From assembly GCF_005405925.1 (NCBI RefSeq), contig NZ_BJHV01000001.1, positions 8,556,001 to 8,620,000 of the forward strand: DNA of 64,000 nucleotides, written 5' to 3'. The DNA comes from Streptomyces antimycoticus. GTDB lineage: Bacteria; Actinomycetota; Actinomycetes; Streptomycetales; Streptomycetaceae. Below are positions 16,331-27,600 of the stretch, in pieces (within the stretch, counting starts at the first letter, position 1; each line of letters opens with the position of its first letter). A model generated the notes under the pieces. The model worked only from the letters and a program-made list of their open reading frames with translations. It was not told where the DNA came from and did no database searches. Both the position numbers and the translations under genes were made by a program.

Positions 16331-17587
16331 TCAGACGAGCAGCACGGACAGCTTCAGCGGGGTGCGGGAGATGGGATTGGGGATGAACGGCACATCCCCG
16401 TCACCGGCCAGCCGCAGCCGCGGGAAGCGCTCCAGCAGCCGCCCGATGGCGATCGCCCCCTCCATCCGGGCGAGCGGGGCGCCCAGGCAGTGGTGGATGC
16501 CGTAGCCGAACGTCAGATGGCCGCCCGCATGGCGGGTGACGTCCAGCCGGTCGGCGTCCGGGAACTGCTCGGGGTCCCGGTTCGCGGCGCCCAGGGACAG
16601 CAGGACCGGCTGGCCCTTGCGGATGGTGACCCCGGCGACAGTGGTCGGGGCGCCGGAGATCCGGACGTTGGTGAGGAACAGCGACGGGTCGAACCGCAGG
16701 AACTCCTCGACCGCGCCCGGCATCAGCGACGGGTCGTTCTCCACCAGCGCCCGTTGCCCGGGATTGCGCAGCAACGCGTGCACGCCGTTGCCGATGAGGC
16801 CCACGCTGGTCTCGAACCCGGCGAGCAGCACGATGAACGCGGTCGAGATCAGCTCGATCTCGCTGAGCCTGCCCTCGTCGGCGTCCCGGGCCTGCACCAT
16901 CTGGCCCAGCAGGTCCTCGGTGGGGTGGGCACGCCGCTCGGCGATGAGCTCCTTGATGACGTCGATGATCCGGTAGGCGATCTCCTCCCGGCCCTCGTGG
17001 GTGTCACCGCCGGTGAAGTCGCGCGCGTTCCGCGACCAGTCGTGGAACACCTGGCGACGGTCCTCGGGGACGCCCAGCAGTTCGCAGATCAGGACCAGCG
17101 GCAGTTGCCAGGCGTAATTCTCCATCAGATCCACGGGGCTGCCGTCCGCGCCCTCCTCGGCCAGACGGTCCAGCAGCTCGGCGGCGGTCGCTTCGACCCG
17201 CGGCCGCATCCGCTCGGTCTGCCGCCCGGTGAACGCACCGCTGAGCAGCTTGCGCAGCCGCGTGTGCTTGGGCGGGTCGGTCACCACCGGGTGCTCGTTG
17301 TAGATCCGCCAGATGCCGCCCTCCTCGTCGGAGACCGGGTCGTCCTCCGGGTCCGGCTTCTGCCGCAGCACCGGGTCCAGGTGGGCCAGCCGGATGTCCT
17401 CGTAGCGGGTGGGCACCAGCCACCGGGAACCGTCCGGCAGCTCCGCCCACCACACGCGCGACTTCTCCCGCAGCCGGGCGAAGAAGCCGTACTGGTCGCG
17501 CACCAGCTCGGGGTCCATCAGCTGGAAGACGGGGACGCCGTCACCGGACGGGCCCGCCGGGTCCTGCGCGTCGGTCGCTTGTCGCAT
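16331..17587 (-). CDS. cytochrome P450 II
   Basis: A 418-residue P450 with I-helix LLAGFETSVG, K-helix ExxR (EEFLRF) and heme loop FGYGIHHCLGAPLARMEG, the classic CYP105/107-like actinomycete pattern. The frame is open to 17770, but ATG 17585-17587 (MRQATDAQ) has GAAGGAG about 8 bases upstream and starts only 29 bases after the NRPS 2 stop, so it is the last gene of the NRPS operon and surely acts on this peptide. Whether it hydroxylates a side chain on the carrier protein or crosslinks aromatic residues (Phe3 and Tyr10 are available) cannot be told. Like P450 I it is a candidate partner for the X-like domain in module 6. Confidence 0.92.
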   Translation of the reverse strand: MRQATDAQDPAGPSGDGVPVFQLMDPELVRDQYGFFARLREKSRVWWAELPDGSRWLVPTRYEDIRLAHLDPVLRQKPDPEDDPVSDEEGGIWRIYNEHPVVTDPPKHTRLRKLLSGAFTGRQTERMRPRVEATAAELLDRLAEEGADGSPVDLMENYAWQLPLVLICELLGVPEDRRQVFHDWSRNARDFTGGDTHEGREEIAYRIIDVIKELIAERRAHPTEDLLGQMVQARDADEGRLSEIELISTAFIVLLAGFETSVGLIGNGVHALLRNPGQRALVENDPSLMPGAVEEFLRFDPSLFLTNVRISGAPTTVAGVTIRKGQPVLLSLGAANRDPEQFPDADRLDVTRHAGGHLTFGYGIHHCLGAPLARMEGAIAIGRLLERFPRLRLAGDGDVPFIPNPISRTPLKLSVLLV

Positions 17588-17616
17588 CGGATGTGCTCCT
17601 TCGGTGGAGAGGTCCG

Positions 17617-20600
17617 TCAACGGTCGGACGGGGTCGGGGTGGTGCGCGCGTCGCGCAGGGACCGGGCGAGCACCGGGCCGATCACGGCCCAGGCGGCGGC
17701 CTTGGTGATGTCGTTGTGGGCGCAGGCCACGTCGTGCCGGACCACGAGCCCGTCGACGTACGGGTCCCACAACTCGGGGGTGTAGGCCGAACCCTCCTTG
17801 CCCTGCGCGGCGTGGAAGACCAGCACCTCGCCGCGGAACCGGTCCAGACGGAAGTCCGCGGTGATGCGGGAGATGTTGGTGCCCACCCGCGCCAGGGCTT
17901 CGATGTGCCGTTCCTCCAGCCCGGCGATGGCGCTGTCGCCGTCGTCGAGCAGGGCGCGGGCCCGTGCGTGGTCCAGCGGGCCGTCGCCCAGTTCCGCCGG
18001 GTCGTGGCCGAGGTATGCCAGCAGTTGCCGCAGCACGTCCTCGGGCCGCTCCTCGACCGCCTCATGGGCGTTGACCACGGGGTAGGCGTCGAGAATGGCC
18101 AGCGTCGCGACGTGTTCCCCGGCGGCCTGCAGCCGGGTGGCGATCAGATGCCCCAGGACACCGCCGAGCGACCAGCCCAGCAGATGGTACGGGCCGTGCG
18201 GCTGGATGGCCCGGATCTGCTCCAGGTAGTCCTCGGCCATGGCCGCCACCGACTCCGGCAGCGGCTCATCGCGGGCCAGGCCGCGCGCCTGGAGCGCGTA
18301 CACCGGGTGCTCGGGGTCGATATGGCGCAGCAACCCCGCGTACGTCCAGCTCAGCCCGCCCGCCGGCGGCAGGCAGAACACCGGCTCGGCGCCGCCGCTG
18401 CCCCGCAGCGGCAGCACCACGTCCAGCGGGTCGCCCTCGTCGCCGGCGGTCAGCCGCTCGGCGAGGCCCTCGACGGTGGGGCCGTCGAACAGCGCGGTGA
18501 TGCTCACCGCGGTGCCGAAGGCGAGGTTCACCCTGCTGACCAGCCCGGCCGCGGTCAGTGAATCGCCGCCGAGGTCGAAGAAGTTGTCCTCGATCCCGAT
18601 CCGGCCGACTCCCAGCGCCTCGGCGAACAGCCCGCACAGGACCTCCTCGCGCGGTGTCCTGGGCGCGCCGCCGCCGGTGCTGCCCGCGGTGTCCGGCGCG
18701 GGCAGGGCCGGTCGGTCCAGCTTGCCGTGCGGGGTGACCGGCAGGGTGTCCAGGGCGACGAACGCCGCGGGCACCATGTAGTCGGGCACGTGGCCCGCGA
18801 GGTGCTTGCGCAACACCATCGGGTCGAGCCGGCCCCCGTCGTGCGGCACCACGTACGCCGTGAGGCGGCGCCCGGCGGGGCCGGACTCCCGCAGCACGAC
18901 GGCGGCCTGGGCCACGTCCGGGTGGCCGAGGAGCACCGATTCGATCTCGCCGGGCTCGATCCGGAAACCGCGTACCTTCAGCTGCTCGTCGGCCCGGCCG
19001 ACGAAGGTGAGCTGCCCGTCGTGGCTCCAGCGGACCAGGTCGCCGGTGCGGTACATGCGCCCCCCGGGCGTGCCGAACGGGTCGGCGACGAACCGCTCCG
19101 CCGTCAGCGCGCCGCGGCCCAGGTAGCCGCGCGCCAGGCCGGGCCCGCTGACGTAGAGCTCGCCGGCCACCCCGGGTGGCACCGGCCGCAGCCGCGCGTC
19201 CAGCACGTAGGCGGAGGTGCCGGCGATGGGCCGGCCGATGGGGACCGCGGCGCCCGCGGTGAGCGGATCGCTCATCGTGGCGCACACGGTCAGCTCGGTC
19301 GGCCCGTACGCGTTGATCATGCGCAGCCGCGGCGCCCACTGCTCCACCTGATGGGGCGGGCAGGGCTCGCCCGCGACCACCAGGGTGCGCAGCCCGGGCA
19401 GCCCGTCGGGTGCCACCGCGGCCAGGGCGGTGGGCGGGATGGTGGCGTGGGTGACCCCGTGCCGGGCGACCACCTCGGCCAGCGCCGGACCCGGCATCAG
19501 CTCGGCCGCCGGGGCAAGCACCAAGGTGGCGCCCGCCGTAAGGGCGGTGACGATCTCCGAGACCGCCGCGTCGAAGCTGGGCGAGGCGAACTGCAGCACG
19601 CTGCTGTCCGCCTGGATCGCGAACCGCTCGGTCTGGGCCCCGGCCAGATTGCCGATGCCGCGGTGGGTGACCACGACGCCCTTGGGCCGTCCGGTCGTGC
19701 CCGAGGTGTAGATGACGTACGCGGCCTCGTCGGGTGAGACGGGCCCGGCCGGGACCGGGGGTGCGTCGCTGTGGGCCGCCCACGCGGCCCGTACCGCGGG
19801 GTCGTCCAGCACGAGCGCCGGCCGGTTCCCGCCGGCCTCCTCCAGCAGGCGGACCGTGTCCGTGGTCGCCACCATCAGCGCCGGGCGCGCGTCATCCAGG
19901 ATGAACGCGCACCGCTCGGCCGGATAGCGCGGGTCCACCGGCAGGTACGCCGCGCCCGCCCGGGCGACGGCCAGCACGGCCACCGCCGTATCGGGCGTGC
20001 GCTCCAGTACCAGAGCGACCAGTGAGCCCTTCCCCGCGCCGCGCTCGGCCAGCAGCCGTGCGAGCTGGTTCGCGCGCCGGTCCAGCTCCGCGTAACTCAG
20101 CCGCTCCTGTCCGCAGGCCACGGCGGTGCGCCGCGGGGCGCGCCGGGCCTGCTCGGCGACCAGCTCGGACCAGCGCGACGACGGGACGGCGCGGGCGGTG
20201 TCGTTGAACCGCCGCAGCACCTGGTCGCGCTGGCCCGGGCCGAGCAGGTCGACCTCGCCGGCCGGCTGGTCCGGGTCGGTGGCCAGCGCCCGCAGCCAGC
20301 GCATCAGCTGGTCCACGAGCCCCGCCGCGGTCGGCGCGTCGACCACATCGGGCCGGTGGTCCAGCCGCAGCCGCAGTGTTGCCCCGCGCATGGACGCGCA
20401 CAGGGCCAGCGGATAGTGGGTGGCCTCGCGCGTCTCGTCGCCGCTGACGTCCACCTCGCCCGGCTCGGTGTCCAGGCCCGGCGGCGGGGCCGGGTAGTTC
20501 TCGAACACCGTGGCCGAATCGAAGAGTTCGCCGAGGCCCGCCAGCCGCTGCACATCGGACAGGCGCAGATACGGATAGGGCATCAGCGCAGACTGCTGCC

Positions 20601-21614
20601 GCTGGATCCGCTCCAGCAGCGCCGACAGGGGCTCCGACTGGTCCAGGCGGACCCGGACCGGCAGGGTGTTGATGAACAGCCCGATCATCGTCTCGATGCC
20701 CGGCACCTCCGGGGCCGCCCGGAGACGGTGGCGCCGAACACCACGTCGTCCCGGCCGGCGAGCCGGCCCAGCAGGGTGGCCCAGGCGCCCTGCACGACCG
20801 TGTTGAGGGTCAGCCCGTGACGGCGCGCCACCTCGGCCAGCGCCGCGCTCAGTTCCGCGTCCAGCTCCACGACCCGGCGCGACGGCACGGCCGTGACCTG
20901 GGCGCCGGCCCGCGGCGCGAGCAGCAGCGGCTCCTGCAGCCCGGCCAGCGCCTCGCGCCAGGCGTCCTCGGCCTCGCCCCGGTCCTGCCGGGCGAGCCAG
21001 GTGAGGTACGCGCGGTGGTCCGCCGGGACGGGCAGCGCCCGGTCGTCGCCCGCCGCCCCGTACAGGGCGGCCAGTTCGCCCAGGAGGATCGGCATGGACC
21101 AGCCGTCGAGCAGGATGTGGTGGTTGGTGAACAGGAAGCGGTACGCGTCCTCGGCCACCCGGATCAGGGTGAAGCGGATCAACGGTGGCCGGCCCGGGTC
21201 GAAGCGGCGCGCCCGGTCCTCCGCGACGACGCGCTCCACCTCGCGGTCGAGCTCCTCGCCGCCGAAGGTCCGCAGATCGTGCTCGTACCAGGGCAGCGCC
21301 AGGTCGTCGACCACCACCTGCACCGGACGGTCCAGGTCGTCCTGGCGGAAGGCCACCCGCAGGTTGGGGTGGCGCCGAAGCAGGGTGCGCGCCGCGGCCC
21401 GTAGCGCGTCCCGGTCCACATGACCGTCCAGCGTCCACAGGAACTGGACGGTGTACGGGTCATGGCCGGCGTCGTCAAAGCGCGCGTGGAAGAGCAGCCC
21501 CTCCTGCAGCGGGGTGAGCGGCAGCACGTCCGCCAGACCCGGCAGATCGGCTTCGAGCCGCTCGATCTGGCGCTGTGTGACCTGGACGAGCGGCAGATCG
21601 GAGGGGGTGCGCCC
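17617..21614 (-). other. NRPS module 10: C-A-T-TE, tyrosine-like and chain release
   Basis: C10 has HHILLDGW and the D-accepting opening [12 protein letters not shown], as expected after E9; the frameshift at 20711-20714 lies in it. The A10 pocket from FDAAVSE (19555-19575) is D-A-S-T-V-A-A-V-C, known from tyrosine and beta-hydroxytyrosine domains. T10 is GGDSL. The thioesterase carries GWSLGG (18160-18177). Confidence 0.87.
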
Positions 21615-24600
21615 GCCGGCGCCCGGCCGGCGCCCCAGATCGGCCAGCGCCTGGAGAGCCTCGACCCAGCCCGCGCACAGCTCGAGGACCTCCTCGTCGG
21701 TGAACAGCCCGCCCGGCCAGCTCCACATGCAGCTCAGGGACGGGCCGTCGGCCGTGTCGTCCGCGCGCGCGTTGATCTCCAGGGCATGGCCGAACGGTCG
21801 CTGCCCGTCGGTGTCGCCCTCATAGCGGCCGGTCTCGTACACCGGCTCGGCAGCGGTCGGCGGCAGCGGGGCGCCGGGCGTCGCGAACCGGCCGAAGTAG
21901 TTGAACGCGACCTGCGGTTCGGCGCCGCCCGCGAGGCGGGCGGAGGACTCCGGGTCGAGGTAACGCAGCAGCCCGTAGCCGATCCCGTGGTCGGGGACCC
22001 GCCGCAACTGCTCCTTCACCGCCTTCGCGGCCCGTTCGGCGGCCGCCCCGCCCACCCGCACGGGGCCGAGACCGGACAGGTCGATCCGCACCGGGTACAT
22101 CGCGGTGAACCAGCCGACGGTCCGCGTCAGGTCGACACCGTCCACGATGTCGTGCCGGCCGTGGCTCTCCACCGCCACCAGGACGTCGTCGCGGGCGTCG
22201 CCGCGGCGCGCGGCGCGCCACCGGGTCAGGGTCAGCGACAGCGCGGTGAGCAGGATGTCGTCCACCCCGCCGTGGATGGCGCGCGGTACGTCCGTCAGCA
22301 GCGCGGTGCTCAGCTCCACGGGCAGCCGGACGTGGGTGAACCGGGTCGAGGCGACGGTATCGCGGGCCGGGTCGAGCGGGCGGAGGCCCAGCGTCGGCTC
22401 GGGTGCCCGCACCACCTCCTCCCAGAACCCGGTCTCGGCACGCCGCTCGGCCGTCAGCCGGTGCAGCCGGGTGGCCCAGCCGCGCAGCGAGGTGCCCACC
22501 GGCTGGAGGGCGATCTCCCGGTCCTGGGCCGCCGCCTCGTACGCCTCGGCCAGGTCGGGCACCAGCACCCGCCACGACACTCCGTCGACGGCCAGGTGGT
22601 GCACCAGGAGCAGCAGGTGCCCGCCATGGTCCGGGCCCGGGTCGAACCACACGGCCCGCACCATCACCCCGGAGTCCGGGGCGAGTTGGGCCGCCGCCGT
22701 CTCGCGGTGCGCGGTGACCGCGGCCTCCAGCGCCGCCTCGTCCAGGCCCGCCACGTCCACGCGCTCCAGCAGCTTCTCCGCGCCGGCCGCCGGGAGTTGC
22801 GGGATCTCCAGGCGCCACCGCTCCTCGTCCCGGTGCAACCGCATGCGCAGCGCCGCATGGTGCTCCAGCAGCGCCTCCAGCGCCCGCACCAGCGGCTCGC
22901 GGGTGGCCCCCGCGGGCAGCGGGACGACGCGGGACTGATGGAAGCCCTCGATGGGGCCGCCCCGCTCGCGCAGCCAGTGCACGATGGGCAGCAGCGGCAC
23001 CTCACCGGTGTCCGGCTCGTCGGCCCCGTCCGCGGCGTCGTCGTCGAGCCGGACCACCCCGGCCAGCTCCGCGACGGTCGGGTGCTGGAACACATCGCGC
23101 GTGCCGATCAGCAGCCCGGCCCGCCGGGCGCGGCTGACCAGCTGGATCGACATGATGCTGTCGCCGCCCAGGTCGAAGAAGTTGTCGTCGATGCCGAGGG
23201 AGGGCAGGGCCAGCACCTCGGCCATCACCGCGCACAGCCGCGCCTCCCGCTCGGTGCGCGGCGCCCGCGAGGTGGCCGCGCCGGAGAAGTCGGGCGCGGG
23301 CAGGGCACGCCGGTCGAGCTTGCCGTTGACGGTGGTCGGCAGGGCGTCGAGGGGGACGATCGCCGCGGGCACCATGTACGCGGGCAGCCGCTGCTCGGCG
23401 TAGCCGCGCAGCTCGGCCACCAGGGTGCCCAACTGCCGTGATCCGAGCGGGTTGTTGACGTGGGCCGCGGGCTCCAGGCGGGTGGCGGGCGGATACACGT
23501 CGGTCAGAAGGGGCCCGTCGGCGCCGAAGACCGCGTCCAGCCGTCCGGGTGCGCCCGGGGCGTAGGTGACGAGCACGGCCAGCCCGAGGCGGTCGCCCAG
23601 GGCATACAGCGCCTCCGGGTCGATGCCCGGTTCGGCCGGGCGGTGGAGGGCGTCCACGGCCTCGGCGACCTCCCGTCCCTCGGCGAGGGCCTGGAGGGCG
23701 GCCTGCTCCCCGGCCAGCCGGGCGTCCGGGATGCCCGTCACGCGCACCGGCCCGCCGCCGCGCCCGGCCAGCACGCGCTCCATGTCGGCCAGGTCGGTGA
23801 CGTCCACGCCGTGGCGCAGCCGTTCGACGTCGCGGAGGTCGTGTGCGTCCACCGGGCCGGTGCGCAGCACCACGTCGAAGCGGTGGCGGGTCAGCTCGTT
23901 GTCGCTGTGCCCGCGCTTGACCCTGACGTCCACGGCCGTGTAGGCGGGGATGTCGCGGGCGACGGCGGCGAAGTACTCGGGGTCGACCAGGAGTTCCTTC
24001 TCCATCAGGATCGTCTGCTCGACGGCCCGGGACAGCTCCGCCGCGCTCTGCTGTCCGGTCCACCCGTGCAGCCGGATCGCGGTCTGGAAGGCGCGCTGGG
24101 TGCGCAGGTTGCGCTGGTCGCCGAGGAACACCGCACCCCCGGGGACCACGAGGTCCGCCAGTGACTCCAGCAGGTCGGTGAGGTAGGCGGCGTGGGGGAA
24201 GTACTGGGCGACGGAGTTGATGACGACGGTGTCGAAGAAGCCGGTGGGCAGCCCGTCCAGCTCATGCGCGGCGCGCAGCTTCAGCTCGACCCGGCCGGCC
24301 AGCTCCGGCCGGGCCGCCACCTGGGCGCGCAGTACGGCGATGGCCTCGGCGGAGAAGTCCAGGCCCCAGTAGGTCTCGCAGTCACCGGCGAGCTTGGCCA
24401 GCAGCAGTCCACTGCCGACGCCGATTTCCAGCACCCGGCGGGGCCGCAGGGCACGGATCCGCTCCACGGTGGCGTCCCGCCACTCGCGCATCTCCTCGAT
24501 CGGGATGTCCTCGCCGGTGTAGCTGCTGGCCCAGCCGCTGAAGTCCTCGCCGAACTCCTCCGGCCGCTCCGCGCCGTACATCTGCGCGTACAGCTGCTGC

Positions 24601-27600
24601 CACTGGTCGATCTGCTCCTCGGCGGAGCCGGTCGCCTCCGCGGTGCCGTCGGCGCCCGGCACCACATACGCCACCAGCTGGTGGTCGCCGGGGCGGTCCT
24701 CGCGCACCACGACGGCCGCCTGGGCGACGTCCGGGTGGCCGGCGAGCGTCGCTTCGATCTCGCCCGGTTCGATCCGGAAGCCGCGGATCTTGACCTGGTC
24801 GTCGGCGCGGCTGAGGAACTCCACCGTGCCCTCGGCGTTCCACCGCACCAGGTCGCCCGTCCGGTACATCCGGCCGCCCGCCGGGCCGTACGGATCGGCC
24901 ACGAACCGCTCGGACGTCAGCTCCGGCCGCTCCAGGTAGCCGCGTGCCAGTCCGGCGCCCGCGATGTAGAGCTCGCCCGGGACGCCGGGCGGGACCGGGC
25001 ACAGCCCGTCGTCCAGGACGTGGACGCGCATGTTGTCCAGCGGCCGTCCGATGGGGATCTGGGCGGGGACGCTCTCGGGGTCCGGCATTCGGAAGCGGGT
25101 GGCGAAGGTGGTGGTCTCGGTCGGGCCGTAGCCGTCCACGACCACGGTCCCCGGGCAGGCCGCCATGACCCGCCGCACCGCATCCGCGGGCACCACGTCG
25201 CCGCCGGTCCACACCTCGGCCACGCCCGCGAAACAGGACGGGGCCTCCTCGGCGGTGAGCCGGAACAGCCCGGCGGTCATCCACAGCCCGGTGACCGCGT
25301 GCTCGGCGACGACCCGCTCCAGCGTCGGAAGGTCCAGGTCACCCGGCGGGGCCACCACCACCTGGCCGCCGTTCAGCAGCGGCACCCACAGCTCGTAGGT
25401 GGCGGCGTCGAACGCCTGCGGCGAGTGCAGCAGCACCCGGCGGTGCGCGCCCGAGGCGAACGCCCGGTCCGCCGCGAGCGCCGTGACGTCGGCGTGTGTG
25501 ATCGCCACGCCCTTGGGCACCCCGGTCGAACCGGAGGTGTACATCACGTACGCCAGCTGCTCGGGGCGCACGGCCGCCGGGAGTGGTGCGTCCTGTCCGC
25601 CGGCCGGCGCCGGGGCGTCCACCACGAGGACGGTGGCGTCGTGCGCGCACTCCGGCGCGGGCGAGGCCAGGTCGGTGAGCAGCACCGAGACCTGACTGTC
25701 CGCCATGATGTGGCCGCGCCGGGAGGCCGGGTAGCGCGGATCGATCGGCACATACGCGGCGCCGGACTTGAGCACCGCGAGGATCGACACCACGAGCCCG
25801 GGCGAGCGCTCCTGGAACAGGGCGACCCGGTCCTCGGGGGCGACCCCGAGCGCCACCAGGCGCCGCGCGAGACGGTCGGACGCCTCGTCCAGCTCCCGGT
25901 AGGTCAGCTGCCGCTCGCCCGCGGCGACGGCCACCGCGTCCGGCGTGCGCGCCACCTGGGCGGCGAACCGCCCGGTCACACTCTCCGGCACGGCGTTGGT
26001 GGCGGTGTCGTTCCACCGCCGCACCACGGTCTCCCGCTCCTCCTCGCCCAGCAGATCGATCGAGGAGACCGGACGCCCCGGATCCGCGGTCACGGCGGTC
26101 AACAGCCGCTCGAGGCGCTCCAGCAGCCCGGCGACCGTGGCGGTGTCGAACAGGTCGGTGCTGTACTCGACGAACCCGTCCATGCCCTGCGGCGCGCCGC
26201 TGTCGTCGTCGAACTGCTCGGCGAAGCTGAAGAACAGGTCGAAGCGGGAGGCGCCGGTGAAGCCGTCCGCGGCCGTGACGGTGAGCCCGGGCAGCTCGAG
26301 GTCCGCGGCCGCCGTGGCGTTCTGCAGGGCCAGCATCACCTGGAACAGCGGCTGGTGTGCCGCGGAGCGGTCCGGCCGCAACACCTCCACCAGGTGGTCG
26401 AACGGCACGTCCTGGTGGGCGTACGCGGCCAGCGCCGTCTCCCGGGCGCGGCCGACCAGCTCGGCGAACGAGGGGTTGCCGCTGAGGTCGTTGCGCAGCA
26501 CCAGGGTGTTGACGAAGAAGCCGACCAGCTTGTCCAGCGCCTCGTCGGTGCGGCCCGCGATGGGGCTGCCCAGCGGAATGTCCGTGCCCGCGCCGAGCTT
26601 GTTCAGCAGCGCCGCCACCGCGGCCTGCATCACCATGAAGGTGCTCGCACCCTGCTGCCGGGCCAGCGCCCGGATCGCGGTGTGCAGCCGCGCGGGCAGC
26701 CGGATGCCCAGCCGTCCGCCCTCGAAGCCGGCCACCGCCCGGCGCGGCCGGTCGGTGGGCAGGTTCAGCTGGTCGGGCAGGTCCGCCAGGGCCCGCTCCC
26801 AGTGGCCGACCTGCGCCGCGAACAGGCTGTCCGGATCGGACTCCTCGCCCAGCAGCTCCCGCTGCCACAGCGCGTAGTCCGCGTAACTCACCGGCAGCGG
26901 CTCCCAGTCGGGTGCCCGCCCGGCGCAGCGGGCCGCGTACGCCCGGGCCACGTCCCCGGCCAGCGGGCCGATCGACCAGCCGTCGCCCGCGATGTGGTGG
27001 ACGACCAGCACGAAGACGTGCTCGGTGGGCGACAGGGAGAGCAGGGACGCCGCCACCGGCAGGCCGGCGGTCAGGTCGAACCGGACCCGGACCGCCTCGG
27101 CCGTCGCGGCCTCCACCTCGGACGGCGTCACCTGGCGCGCGGCGATCTCCACCCGGGCGTCATCCCCGGTCAGGATCCGCTGACTGGGCACGCCGTCGAC
27201 CTCGGGGAAGAAGGTGCGCAGGCTCTCGTGCCGGTCGAGGACGTCGTCCAGCGCGGTCCGCAGCGCGTCCCGGTCCAGGTCGCCGGAGAGCCGCACCACG
27301 AACGGCATGTTGTACGTCGGGCTCGGCCCCTCCAGACGGTGCAGCAGCCACATCCGGCGCTGGGCGAACGACAGCGGCAGCACCTCCGGGCGGGGCAGCG
27401 GGCGCAGCGCGGGGCGCGCCTGGTCGGCGCCGTCGAGCCGGCCGACCAGCCCGGCCGCGGTGGGGTGCTCGAACAGGGCGCGGATCGGCAGTTCGACGCC
27501 GAAGACCGTGCGCACCCGGCTCATCAGCCGCGTCGCCAGCAGCGAATGGCCACCGGACTCGAAGAAGCTGTCATGGACCGGGAAGGCGTCCATGCCGAGG

